Positions 1-7,087 of a stretch of 12,010 bases of DNA are shown here, one piece after another. Location: positions 1-12,010 of the forward strand of contig CACYCU010000114.1 of NCBI GenBank assembly GCA_902772945.1, given 5' to 3'. Position 1 is the stretch's first letter; each line of letters begins with the position of its first letter. The translations under genes and the position numbers were made by a program. Under the pieces are notes generated by a model. The model made no database searches, had not been told where the DNA came from, and was given only the letters and a program-made list of their open reading frames with translations. The stretch is from an uncultured bacterium (GTDB taxonomy: Bacteria > Cyanobacteriota > Vampirovibrionia > Gastranaerophilales > Gastranaerophilaceae).

Positions 1-37
1 AGATACTATTAATTTAAATGAAATGGAATATTACAAA

Positions 38-673
38 TTAATTGCTTGTCCCCATAATATACATAACTGCAATAGGTAAAGTAATTAATTTTACCGGAAA
101 TAATATAGTATCGCCGAGTCCTCTAGCTATTGAATTTACAACTTTTTTAGTCGGCTGAACACTGACTTTTTCGCCATCAATAATTACATATGGAACGCCC
201 GAATAGGATTTGACAATATTCTCAGGTAAATAATTAAAACCGGTAAATTTATTTTGTTTAACATCATAAATTCCACATTTTTTCAAATTATTATCACAGA
301 CTTTGTAAAATCTACTAAACACAGAACCTCCATCCAACTCAACACTTCCCGCATCAGAAGTAAACAAAGGCTCTAAATCTTTGTTATACAAAATACTTCC
401 AAGATATAAATCATTATTTTGAGCTGAACCGGTTACAATATGCACATAATACAAATTTCTGACTTTGTCATATCCGACAATTTTATACCTGGATTTTAAA
501 ATATTAAGCTTATCCTCTGATTTAAAATTTTGACCTTTTATTTTAAAATCTTTAAAAATATAATTATTTGCCGTTTTTGTAAAAGGTTCCTGATTATTGG
601 AATTTAACCATATATCTGAAGCCTGCGCACTCAAGCCGATTAATAATAAAATTGTAATTATAATATTTTTCAA
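38..673 (-). CDS. Secreted protein of unknown function, coupled to leuS
   Basis: I do not recognise this 211-residue protein. It begins with a lysine and a hydrophobic stretch (residues 3-14) followed by an Ala-Gln-Ala site, so cleavage after residue 18 by signal peptidase I is likely and the product is probably exported. The mature part is polar and probably beta-rich, with two cysteines close together (about residues 126 and 133, in CDNNLKKC) that could form a disulfide. The C-terminus (about 187-208) is again hydrophobic and could associate with a membrane. The start codon is TTG. I accept it because AAGAGG lies 5 bases upstream, no ATG is near, and the signal peptide begins exactly there. 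Only 9 bases separate it from the leuS stop, so it is probably the last gene of a leuS transcript. The coding call is firm; the function is unknown. Confidence 0.8.
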   Translation of the reverse strand: MKNIIITILLLIGLSAQASDIWLNSNNQEPFTKTANNYIFKDFKIKGQNFKSEDKLNILKSRYKIVGYDKVRNLYYVHIVTGSAQNNDLYLGSILYNKDLEPLFTSDAGSVELDGGSVFSRFYKVCDNNLKKCGIYDVKQNKFTGFNYLPENIVKSYSGVPYVIIDGEKVSVQPTKKVVNSIARGLGDTILFPVKLITLPIAVMYIMGTSN

Positions 674-678
674 TATTA

Positions 679-684
679 CCTCTT
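679..684 (-). promoter_or_regulatory. Shine-Dalgarno that decides a TTG start
   Basis: AAGAGG on the minus strand, 5 bases before the TTG at 671-673. It overlaps the leuS TAA at 683-685, so ribosomes finishing leuS are placed directly on the next start, which suggests translational coupling. Confidence 0.7.
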
Positions 685-3172
685 ATTTAACAACTATATT
701 AACCAATTTTTTCGGAACAACAATTGTTTTTACAATAGTTTTTCCGCTTGTCAATTCTTTAATTTTTTCACTTGATAGCGCAAGTTCTTTCAATTCATCC
801 TGTGACAAAGCTTCGTCAGCCTCTATTTTATCTTTTACTTTACCGTTTATTTGAACAATAAGCGTAATAGAGCTTGCTTTAGCAAGATTTTCGTCCCATT
901 CCGGCCATTTTTGGTCGTGAACAGAACCCTCACCACCAAGTTCATGCCAAGCTTCTTCTGTCAAATGAACCGCCACCGGTGACATCAATTTAATCATCGT
1001 GATTATTGCGAAACTCAAAATAGCCTTGTCTTCATCGTCAAGACTTGTTTTCTTGCCACGCCAATCATAAATCGCATTAACAAGTTCTCTGTATTTAGAA
1101 ATAACAGTATTAAATTGAAAATCATTTGAGATATCATTTGTAATACCTTTTATCGACATATGAACTATTCTCAACAAATCATCATTTTCTTTTTTCTTCA
1201 ATGCTGCTAAATTCGTATAACACAATGATATATCATCTGCATTTGTTGAAATTAATCTCCAAACTCTGTTCAAGAACTTGTAACATCCTTCTACACCTGC
1301 ATCTGACCAATCAAAATCTCTTGCCGGCGGTGAATCTGAAAGAATAAACAACCTTGCTGTGTCAGCTCCGTAATTTTCAAATATTTCATCGGGATCAACC
1401 GTATTACCCTTTGATTTTGACATTTTTGAGCCGTCTTTCAAAACCATCCCCTGAGTTAACAGATTTTTAAACGGTTCATCAAAATCAAGCAATTCACAAT
1501 CCCTTAGTGCCTTTGTTATAAACCTTGAATACAAAAGGTGAAGAATTGCATGCTCAATACCGCCGACATATTGATCAACAGGCAGCCAATGATTTACTTT
1601 TTCTCTGTTAAAGCATTCTTTATCATTTTTCGCATCTGCATATCTCAAATAATACCAGCTGGAACACATAAATGTATCCATTGTATCCATTTCTCTGACT
1701 GCATGACCGCCGCATACAGGACATATTGTATCCTTAAATGTCTTAGATGTTGTAATTGGTGACTTACCCACAACCGAAAAATCAACATCTTTTGGCAGCA
1801 ACACAGGAAGCTGTTCTTCGGGAACAGGTTGAATTCCGCACTTGTCGCAATACACTACAGGAATTGGAGCACCCCAGTACCTTTGACGCGAAATCAGCCA
1901 ATCTCTCAATCTGTATTGAGTCTTAAATTCTCCAAAACCCTCGTCCACAGATTTTTGAGTAATTGCTTTTTTTGCCTCAGTATTCTTCAAACCGTTAAAC
2001 TCACCGGAATTTACAAGTACACCTTCTTCCGTATAAGCTTCATTTTCACAATTTGACGGATTTTCCTGATTTTGAATAACAACTTTCATCGGCAATTTGT
2101 ATTTTTTTGCGAAATCAAAATCACGAGTATCATGAGTCGGAACTGCCATAACAGCACCCGTTCCGTATTCAGCCAAAGCATAATCTGCTGTCCATAACGG
2201 GAAAATCTCACCGTTAAACGGATTTTTACAATGAGTTCCTAAAGGTACACCCGTTTTAACTCTTTCTGTAGATAATCTTTCAATTTCTGACATTTTTCTT
2301 GCATTGGCTCTGTATGCCTCAACTGCATCTTTATTTTCGGATGTTGTTAATTTTTCTATATCGGAATACTCAGGAGCCACCACAAGATATGTTATACCGT
2401 ATACAGTATCCGGTCTTGTCGTATATACAGGGACTTCCATTTTTTCGCCGTTTGGAGCATCAACAACAGGAAATCTAAATATTGCACCTTGAGATTTGCC
2501 AATCCAATTTGCCTGCATAGTTTTAACATTATCGCCCCAGCCTGTAAGCTTGTCCAAATCTTCAAGCAAAACTTCTGCGTAATCAGTTATCTTTAAAAAC
2601 CACTGAGATAAGTATTTTTTCTCGACAACATGGTCGCATCTCCAGCATTTTCCATCAATAACTTGTTCATTTGCAAGTACCGTACCGCAATCTTCACACC
2701 AGTTTACGGCAGCTTCTTTTTTATAAGCTAAACCTTTTTTATATAATTGCAAAAATAGCCACTGTGTCCATTTATAATAGTCAGGTTTGCATGTTGTAAC
2801 TTCTCTTTCCCAATCATAAGAAAGTCCAAGCATCTTTAATTGTTTTGTCATATATGCAATATTTTCCACTGTCCATTTTTCAGGATCTGCCCCATGCTTC
2901 ATTGCGGCATTTTCAGCAGGCAAACCAAAGCTATCCCATCCTATAGGGTGAAGCACATTGTAACCGTTTAGTTTTTTAAATCTTGCTATAACATCAGTTA
3001 TTGTATAGTTTCTGACATGCCCCATGTGCAGTTTACCTGACGGGTACGGAAACATTGAAAGAGCAAAGTATTTAGGTTTATCACTCTCATCAGGGGTATA
3101 AAAAGTCTTTTTATCTTCCCATATTTTTTGCCATTTTTTTTCTATTTCCTGCGGAAAATATGCTTCTTTCAT
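683..3172 (-). CDS. leuS: Leucyl-tRNA synthetase
   Basis: Class Ia synthetase that charges tRNA-Leu with leucine in the cytoplasm. It has 829 residues, within the normal bacterial range. The HIGH motif is HMGH in PYPSGKLHMGH (42-52), and the KMSKS motif is intact at about 583-587. A zinc knuckle has Cys159, 162, 176 and 179. The CP1 editing domain (about 225-415) shows a TTRPDT motif and GTGAVMAVPTHDTRD, both typical of LeuRS proofreading. The anticodon-binding and C-terminal domains follow. An upstream in-frame ATG would add 13 residues (MCYIFF...). I prefer the ATG at 3170-3172 because AGGAG lies 8 bases before it and the family start motif (YFPQEIEKKWQ) follows at once. It is transcribed divergently from the NTF2-like gene. 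No T-box or leader peptide fits in the 66-base gap. Confidence 0.98.
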   Translation of the reverse strand: MKEAYFPQEIEKKWQKIWEDKKTFYTPDESDKPKYFALSMFPYPSGKLHMGHVRNYTITDVIARFKKLNGYNVLHPIGWDSFGLPAENAAMKHGADPEKWTVENIAYMTKQLKMLGLSYDWEREVTTCKPDYYKWTQWLFLQLYKKGLAYKKEAAVNWCEDCGTVLANEQVIDGKCWRCDHVVEKKYLSQWFLKITDYAEVLLEDLDKLTGWGDNVKTMQANWIGKSQGAIFRFPVVDAPNGEKMEVPVYTTRPDTVYGITYLVVAPEYSDIEKLTTSENKDAVEAYRANARKMSEIERLSTERVKTGVPLGTHCKNPFNGEIFPLWTADYALAEYGTGAVMAVPTHDTRDFDFAKKYKLPMKVVIQNQENPSNCENEAYTEEGVLVNSGEFNGLKNTEAKKAITQKSVDEGFGEFKTQYRLRDWLISRQRYWGAPIPVVYCDKCGIQPVPEEQLPVLLPKDVDFSVVGKSPITTSKTFKDTICPVCGGHAVREMDTMDTFMCSSWYYLRYADAKNDKECFNREKVNHWLPVDQYVGGIEHAILHLLYSRFITKALRDCELLDFDEPFKNLLTQGMVLKDGSKMSKSKGNTVDPDEIFENYGADTARLFILSDSPPARDFDWSDAGVEGCYKFLNRVWRLISTNADDISLCYTNLAALKKKENDDLLRIVHMSIKGITNDISNDFQFNTVISKYRELVNAIYDWRGKKTSLDDEDKAILSFAIITMIKLMSPVAVHLTEEAWHELGGEGSVHDQKWPEWDENLAKASSITLIVQINGKVKDKIEADEALSQDELKELALSSEKIKELTSGKTIVKTIVVPKKLVNIVVK

Positions 3173-3199
3173 CTTTTTCTCTCCTAATCTCTTGAAAAA

Positions 3200-3208
3200 A
3201 ATATAGCA
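3200..3208 (-). promoter_or_regulatory. Extended -10 promoter for leuS
   Basis: Minus strand TGCTATATT, an extended -10 (TGn plus TATATT) about 28 bases before the leuS ATG. No good -35 is seen, which is common for extended -10 promoters. The predicted transcript start near 3193 gives a leader of about 20 bases that holds the AGGAG site. Confidence 0.5.
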
Positions 3209-3226
3209 CAAAAATAAATTTTAATG

Positions 3227-3232
3227 TATAAT
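3227..3232 (+). promoter_or_regulatory. Consensus -10 box just before the 3239 start
   Basis: A perfect TATAAT ends 6 bases before the ATG at 3239. Transcription would begin at or next to the start codon, giving a leaderless mRNA. No Shine-Dalgarno is present and no convincing -35 is seen. Confidence 0.45.
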
Positions 3233-3238
3233 ATTCGT

Positions 3239-4147
3239 ATGAAAAAGATATCCGTTTTATTAATTTTGGCTTTACTTTTGGGCTTTAGTGCTCAAACTCC
3301 TACTTATGCAGGGATTTTTACAAAGTATAAAGCCCGTATTGAACAAAATAAAATACAGAAAACAACTACAGAAGAAATCAAACATGTTATGGAACTTCAA
3401 GACAAGTTCGCAAACAATCATGAACTGAAAAAGCTCAAAAGGCTCTATTCATCAGATTATGTTAATTCCGACGGTTTCAATGTTGATGCCGCATTTAAGA
3501 TGATTGAAGAAACTTGGGAAACTTATCCTGATATTTCATACACCACAGAAGTTAAAAATGTACAGTTCTCTGATAATTATGCTACAGTTCTCGTAAAAGA
3601 AACTGCAGTTGCAGCTCCGAAAGAAAAATTCGGCGAATTTGAAACTGTCGGAGAATTATATTCCGAATCTAAGTGCGTATATTATATGGAAAAGCATGGG
3701 CAATTTTGGCAAATTGTATCGGAAAGAGTTATAGACGAAGTTTCAACTTTAAAATTTGGCGAAGCTAGATATGTCAATATTGAACTTAATGCCCCAAAAC
3801 AAATAGGTTCAGGAAAAAACTATACGGCAACCTTAAAAGTTGACGCTCCAAAAGACGTAAATATGGTTGCTTCAATAAACCAAGAAAAAATTACATACCC
3901 TCAAAAGAAATCCGATGATGCTTTCAGACGAATATCCGATAACATTTTAGAAAGAGTATTTACAGCAAACAAAGATAATGTAAATGAATCAATCATTGCA
4001 TCTGTCGGATTGACACATGCAGAAAATTATGATGAAAGCAGAATAAGAATATACATGAGCGGTCTTGCATTTATTATGACCAGAGTAAATATCATTCCTG
4101 AAAATAAATACATAAATTTTGAGAACAAAAATGAGCAAAACAAGTAA
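3239..4147 (+). CDS. Secreted NTF2-like fold protein
   Basis: A 302-residue exported protein of unknown role. The signal peptide has Lys2-Lys3, a leucine-rich core (4-17) and a Thr-Tyr-Ala cleavage site, so the mature chain starts near Gly25. Residues about 44-168 look like an NTF2/SnoaL-like domain: a helical first part with an LKRLYSSDY stretch, then alternating strands ending in an aromatic FWQIVSERV strand. This fold is often a binding or scaffold domain, and I see no catalytic residues that would assign an enzyme. Residues about 175-295 form a second, strand-rich region. An ATG 15 bases upstream is in frame but lies across the -10 box, so I use 3239, where the signal peptide begins. The end overlaps lspA by 17 bases, so the two are co-transcribed. 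The fold call is by eye. Confidence 0.8.
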   Translation: MKKISVLLILALLLGFSAQTPTYAGIFTKYKARIEQNKIQKTTTEEIKHVMELQDKFANNHELKKLKRLYSSDYVNSDGFNVDAAFKMIEETWETYPDISYTTEVKNVQFSDNYATVLVKETAVAAPKEKFGEFETVGELYSESKCVYYMEKHGQFWQIVSERVIDEVSTLKFGEARYVNIELNAPKQIGSGKNYTATLKVDAPKDVNMVASINQEKITYPQKKSDDAFRRISDNILERVFTANKDNVNESIIASVGLTHAENYDESRIRIYMSGLAFIMTRVNIIPENKYINFENKNEQNK

Positions 4148-4592
4148 ACTAATTTATTTTACAATATGCTACATATTTTTTATATGTGCAAACCTCTATC
4201 TGTCAGGCAGTTTGGTTGATAAACTTGCTCAAGGATATACGCTTTCAAACTCTGTATTTTCTCTAAACTATATAAAAAACACGGGTGCAGCCTTCTCTCT
4301 TTTACAGAATTCAAGAGAACTTTTAATAATACTATCAGTAGTTGCTCTTGTTTTATTGATTTTATACGTAATCAATCACCTTAAATCAATTTCACTAAAA
4401 ACCTGTTTTTTTATAGCTCTGTTATCAGCAGGCATAGCCGGGAATTTGCATGAAAGAATAGTTTTTGGATATGTAAGAGATTATTTTCAATTGAATTTTA
4501 TTAATTTTCCGGTTTTTAATATTTCAGATATTTTAATAAATATAGGTGTTATTGCTCTTATTATTTTAATAATTTTGAAAAGAACAAAATAA
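4131..4592 (+). CDS. lspA: Lipoprotein signal peptidase (signal peptidase II)
   Basis: A membrane aspartyl protease that removes the signal peptide from diacylglyceryl-modified prolipoproteins. It has 153 residues with four hydrophobic helices (about 7-28, 63-83, 90-107 and 127-149), the normal LspA layout. Visible family motifs are NTGAAFSLL (Asn50, Gly52), GNLHER (Asn105, Arg109), and the two catalytic aspartates Asp117 (YVRDYF) and Asp133 (FNISD). Two things are odd. The usual D-Q-x-T-K of the first helix reads A-N-L-Y-L-S here, so the conserved Asp is Asn21 and the Lys is lost. The usual N-L-x-D-R reads N-L-H-E-R. I chose the ATG at 4131 over an upstream TTG. Its start lies inside the upstream gene, and rluD begins 2 bases after its stop. 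lspA next to an rluD-type gene is a common bacterial pairing. Confidence 0.9.
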   Translation: MSKTSKLIYFTICYIFFICANLYLSGSLVDKLAQGYTLSNSVFSLNYIKNTGAAFSLLQNSRELLIILSVVALVLLILYVINHLKSISLKTCFFIALLSAGIAGNLHERIVFGYVRDYFQLNFINFPVFNISDILINIGVIALIILIILKRTK

Positions 4593-4594
4593 AT

Positions 4595-5497
4595 ATGATT
4601 ATACTGGTTGATGAGAATGATGAAAACAAAAGGCTTGACAGTTATCTTGCAGAAATAACTCCTGATTTTTCACGTTCAAAAATTCAAAATTTTATAAAAA
4701 ACGGAAATATTAAAATAAACTCAAATATCAAAAAGTCATCATATCTGCTAAAAACTAATGATGAAATTAATTTTGAAATTCCTGAAAAAATTGATTTAGA
4801 AATTAAGCCCCAAAATATGCCACTGGATATTAAATATGAAGATGAAAATATGCTTGTCGTAAACAAGCCCTCAGGAATGCTGACTCACCCCACAACACTT
4901 GAGCGGGAAAATACTTTAGTTAATGCCCTTTTGTATAAATACGGCGACAATCTGTCAGACATAAACGGTGAATTTCGAAGAGGAATTTTACACAGACTAG
5001 ATAGAAACACATCCGGTTTGCTAATGATTGCGAAAAATAATAAAGCGCACGAATTTTTAGCACAACAAATAAAAGATCACACAATTACAAAAAAATACAT
5101 TGCAATTGTAAAAGGGGTTATTAAAGAAAATGAATTTGAAATAACAGAACCTATAGGCAGAAATCCTAAGCAACCCAACAAAATGACTGTATCGAAAGAC
5201 GGAAAACCAAGTAAAACACTCGTAAAAGTTATAGAAAGATTCAAAGATACAACTTATGTTGAGTTAAATCTCATCACAGGAAGAACCCATCAAATAAGAG
5301 TTCATATGAAACATATCAATCATCCGATATACAATGATTCTCTATACGGTGCAGGCATCGGAAAAGTAAAAACTCAAGAACAAGTTTTGCAATCTTTTTA
5401 TTTGAGGTTTACAAAACCTTTTGGAGATGAAATAATAGAATTGAAAATTGAACCGGATGAAAAAATTCAGAAGGTACTAAAATATTTGAGGAGCTAA
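4595..5497 (+). CDS. rluD: RluA/RluD-family 23S rRNA pseudouridine synthase
   Basis: Converts uridines to pseudouridine, most likely in 23S rRNA. It has 300 residues. An S4 RNA-binding domain covers about residues 12-60 (RLDSYLAE, SRSKIQNFIKNG). The catalytic RluA-type domain follows, with NKPSGMLTHP (about 90-99), the active-site HRLDRNTSGLL (catalytic Asp136), and GRTHQIRVHMK near 228-238. Length, S4 domain and motif set are those of RluD, but RluA-family members differ in target sites and that cannot be settled from sequence alone. It starts 2 bases after lspA with only a weak AAAAGAA site, so translation probably depends on coupling to lspA. Confidence 0.93.
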   Translation: MIILVDENDENKRLDSYLAEITPDFSRSKIQNFIKNGNIKINSNIKKSSYLLKTNDEINFEIPEKIDLEIKPQNMPLDIKYEDENMLVVNKPSGMLTHPTTLERENTLVNALLYKYGDNLSDINGEFRRGILHRLDRNTSGLLMIAKNNKAHEFLAQQIKDHTITKKYIAIVKGVIKENEFEITEPIGRNPKQPNKMTVSKDGKPSKTLVKVIERFKDTTYVELNLITGRTHQIRVHMKHINHPIYNDSLYGAGIGKVKTQEQVLQSFYLRFTKPFGDEIIELKIEPDEKIQKVLKYLRS

Positions 5498-5500
5498 CTT

Positions 5501-5866
5501 ATGCAAATACTATCAATACTCGCAGCACTTAGCGTTAGTATGCTTATATTAATGAATTATCATAACAAAATTTCTATTAACTTGTTAAGTCAAAAATTTG
5601 CATCATTAATGCATCTTTCGCCCCATACCCTGACATTTGACCTTGCAATATATACGATGGGTGTATTTTTGTTGGGTATATTATCTGTAGTATTTTTTTT
5701 CGCACCTTTATATAAATCGCTCAAAGATAAATACACTTCATACAAACGCGAATTAGAAAGAGGGTCAATTTCTAACACATCAGCTGAAGCCAAAATCGGT
5801 GTTTTGGAAAATAAAATTACAGTGCTTGAAAAAGCACTGGAAGATGCTTTAAAAAAGCAAAACTAA
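5501..5866 (+). CDS. Small two-helix membrane protein, LapA (DUF1049)-like
   Basis: A 121-residue protein with two likely membrane helices (about 2-19 and 47-69), followed by a charged, heptad-like segment (about 71-119) that should form a coiled coil in the cytoplasm. The order of N-terminal helix, Asn plus short hydrophobic strand (SINLL), second helix containing GVFLLG and basic coiled coil resembles LapA-domain proteins. Some of those act in envelope assembly in Gram-negative bacteria. The match is to overall design only, so the family is tentative. A strong GAGGAG site lies 7 bases before the ATG and overlaps the end of rluD. It ends in a 4-base tail-to-tail overlap with the next gene on the other strand. 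Confidence 0.72.
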   Translation: MQILSILAALSVSMLILMNYHNKISINLLSQKFASLMHLSPHTLTFDLAIYTMGVFLLGILSVVFFFAPLYKSLKDKYTSYKRELERGSISNTSAEAKIGVLENKITVLEKALEDALKKQN

Positions 5867-6270
5867 ATAACTTTTGTCGACACTTGTCCGCTTTCTTCAA
5901 AAAGTGTAAACTGAGTTTCTGTCCCCGTATCGTTATATTCAATTATAGACGAAACTCCGGCTCCATCCGCCCTGTAAAAAGTCACACTCAAGAGCTTTTC
6001 TGTCTCAATATCATAATCTCTGACAGAAGATATTGTTTTTCCGTCAGATTTATATGTTATACCTTTGATTTCGCGACCGGATTCAGGATTATATATACTC
6101 ATACTGGACAACCGCTCACACTCATCATAAAATAAAACCTTGTATATCTCACTTTTGGAATTTAATATTTGAACAAGAGACAAATTGTTATCATTGTCAA
6201 AAATGCGCTTTATAGTATAGCACTTTTCATCCTCACCGATTAAATCGGCAATTGAATCTTGCACTGGCAT
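5863..6270 (-). CDS. DUF2963-like repeat protein, function unknown
   Basis: A 135-residue protein with no signal peptide or membrane helix. Its C-terminal half holds three tandem repeats: residues 60-85 and 86-111 (26 residues each) and a decayed third copy at 112-135. Each begins Tyr-(Asn/Asp) and runs through an acidic turn, a strand ending in aromatic-Tyr/Arg, a (S/A)-D-G turn and an ISSV/VSSI strand. This pattern resembles DUF2963 repeats, which I know mainly from phytoplasma proteins, and also MORN-like antitoxin repeats. An upstream in-frame ATG at 6292-6294 would add 8 residues, but GGGGAGG sits just before the ATG at 6268-6270, so I start there. It lies downstream of a terminator and has its own candidate promoter, so it is likely monocistronic. 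The function is unknown. Confidence 0.78.
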   Translation of the reverse strand: MPVQDSIADLIGEDEKCYTIKRIFDNDNNLSLVQILNSKSEIYKVLFYDECERLSSMSIYNPESGREIKGITYKSDGKTISSVRDYDIETEKLLSVTFYRADGAGVSSIIEYNDTGTETQFTLFEESGQVSTKVI

Positions 6271-6274
6271 AATA

Positions 6275-6281
6275 CCTCCCC
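6275..6281 (-). promoter_or_regulatory. Shine-Dalgarno that fixes the start at 6270
   Basis: GGGGAGG on the minus strand, 4 bases before the ATG at 6268-6270. It lies inside the N-terminal extension that would come from the upstream ATG, so the shorter protein is favoured. Confidence 0.75.
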
Positions 6282-6301
6282 GTTTTATATACATATTCCC
6301 G

Positions 6302-6330
6302 AGGATATCTTTTTTATATCATAATGTAAA
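6302..6330 (-). promoter_or_regulatory. Candidate sigma-70 promoter of the repeat-protein gene
   Basis: Minus strand TTTACA (6325-6330), a 17-base spacer, then TATCCT (6302-6307). The -35 matches 5 of 6 consensus bases and the -10 matches 4 of 6. It sits just past the T-tract of the preceding terminator, as expected for a separate transcript. Confidence 0.45.
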
Positions 6331-6341
6331 CAAAAATTTAC

Positions 6342-6368
6342 AAAAAAAAGAACAGCTACTGCTGTTCT
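6342..6368 (-). terminator. Rho-independent terminator of the 6387-6659 ytxH-like gene
   Basis: On the minus strand a perfect 8-bp stem AGAACAGC / GCTGTTCT with a 4-base loop (AGTA) is followed directly by a run of seven further Ts. It starts 18 bases after the TAA at 6387-6389. This is the clearest terminator in the window. Confidence 0.9.
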
Positions 6369-6386
6369 AAAAATATTGGTTTTACT

Positions 6387-6659
6387 TTAGACTTCTTGAG
6401 TTTGATCTTTTTGTTTGTTAATAAGATCTTGTAATTTTTCTTTAATTTCTTCGCCTTTTTTCTGCATATCAGAAACGACATCATCTGCTTTTGATTGAAT
6501 TTGTTTTACAGTTTCATCTGCTCTTTTCATAGCATCTTTTGCGCCATCTGCTAGCATTTGACGAGTTTCTTCACCGGATTTCGGTGCTAATAATATACCT
6601 GCAACGGCACCTATTGCACCGCCTACTAAAAAACCTGCTAAAAATTTACCTGCTGACAT
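6387..6659 (-). CDS. YtxH-domain small membrane protein (copy 1)
   Basis: A 90-residue YtxH-type protein. A glycine-rich membrane helix (about 4-24, GFLVGGAIGAVAG) runs into the family signature LLAPKSGEETR (about 23-33), and the rest is a long amphipathic helix rich in Lys, Glu and Asp (about 34-83). Family members are small membrane-anchored proteins often linked to general stress in Firmicutes; their molecular role is not established. AAGGAG lies 6 bases before the ATG. It has its own strong promoter in the 62-base gap after the YtxG-like gene and a clear terminator behind it, so it can be expressed alone. It shares the family signature with the 7088-7372 gene, but the C-terminal halves differ. 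Confidence 0.9.
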   Translation of the reverse strand: MSAGKFLAGFLVGGAIGAVAGILLAPKSGEETRQMLADGAKDAMKRADETVKQIQSKADDVVSDMQKKGEEIKEKLQDLINKQKDQTQEV

Positions 6660-6680
6660 TAATTTCTCCTTTTTGTTTTC

Positions 6681-6708
6681 ATTATATAAGATAGTTGTTA
6701 AAATTCAA
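6681..6708 (-). promoter_or_regulatory. Strong sigma-70 promoter of ytxH copy 1
   Basis: Minus strand TTGAAT (6703-6708), a 16-base spacer, then a perfect TATAAT (6681-6686). The predicted transcript start near 6674 gives a leader of about 15 bases carrying AAGGAG. It separates this gene from the YtxG-like gene. Confidence 0.7.
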
Positions 6709-6721
6709 CCCTGCTTAAAGG

Positions 6722-7078
6722 CTATTTTTTAAAAATTTTATACATTGTTGCAAAACCGTTTAACAATCCACCAATAAGTGATCCTGAAATCATTTTTGTT
6801 TTATCAACAATTCTACCAATTGCTGATTTTACATCACCAACACCATTATTGGTATTTTTTATGATTTCATTTATTGAATTTAGGGTTTCATTTACGTTAG
6901 TCAATGTCGGTTTCAACTCAGTATTTACAATTGTTGAGATTTCATTAAGATTTTTGGCAAGTGCAGATAAATCAATAAGCAACTTCACCAAGAACCCGCC
7001 AACAACAATTACAATAATACCTGTAGCCCAAGCTAAAAATGTTAAACCGTGATTTAATGCAATTTGTGATAGTTCCAT
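6722..7078 (-). CDS. YtxG-like (DUF948-type) membrane protein
   Basis: A 118-residue protein with one N-terminal membrane helix (about 13-37), then an amphipathic Asn/Thr/Glu-rich stretch (about 38-85) with a repeating pattern of LNEIS, VNETLNSIN and INEII. It ends in a glycine-containing hydrophobic segment (about 97-112) and a basic tail. This is the DUF948/YtxG layout. In Bacillus, ytxG sits beside ytxH in a general-stress operon, and here it lies between two YtxH-type genes, which supports the call. AAGGA lies 7 bases before the ATG and overlaps the stop of the gene upstream, so it is coupled to ytxH copy 2. The exact function is unknown. Confidence 0.75.
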   Translation of the reverse strand: MELSQIALNHGLTFLAWATGIIVIVVGGFLVKLLIDLSALAKNLNEISTIVNTELKPTLTNVNETLNSINEIIKNTNNGVGDVKSAIGRIVDKTKMISGSLIGGLLNGFATMYKIFKK

Positions 7079-7087
7079 AATTTTTCC

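Noticed and set aside
1538..2492. Open frames on the plus strand inside leuS
   Set aside because: Antisense shadows of a well-conserved gene; no SD and no protein-like composition.
3173..3211. Longer leuS start adding MCYIFFKRLGEKK
   Set aside because: The added residues cover the SD and the leader, and the family begins at the ATG at 3172.
5590..5793. Minus-strand 67-codon open frame inside the LapA-like gene
   Set aside because: Shadow of the real gene, with no SD.
5821..5838. Perfect 7-bp hairpin AGTGCTT / AAGCACT with GAAA loop as a terminator
   Set aside because: It lies inside the coding end of the LapA-like gene with no T-run on the plus strand. On the minus strand only a loose T-rich stretch follows, so a weak terminator for the convergent gene is possible but not supported.
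5845..5859. Second small hairpin TGCTTT / AAAGCA
   Set aside because: Short A/T-rich stem with a 3-base loop, inside coding sequence and without a T-run.
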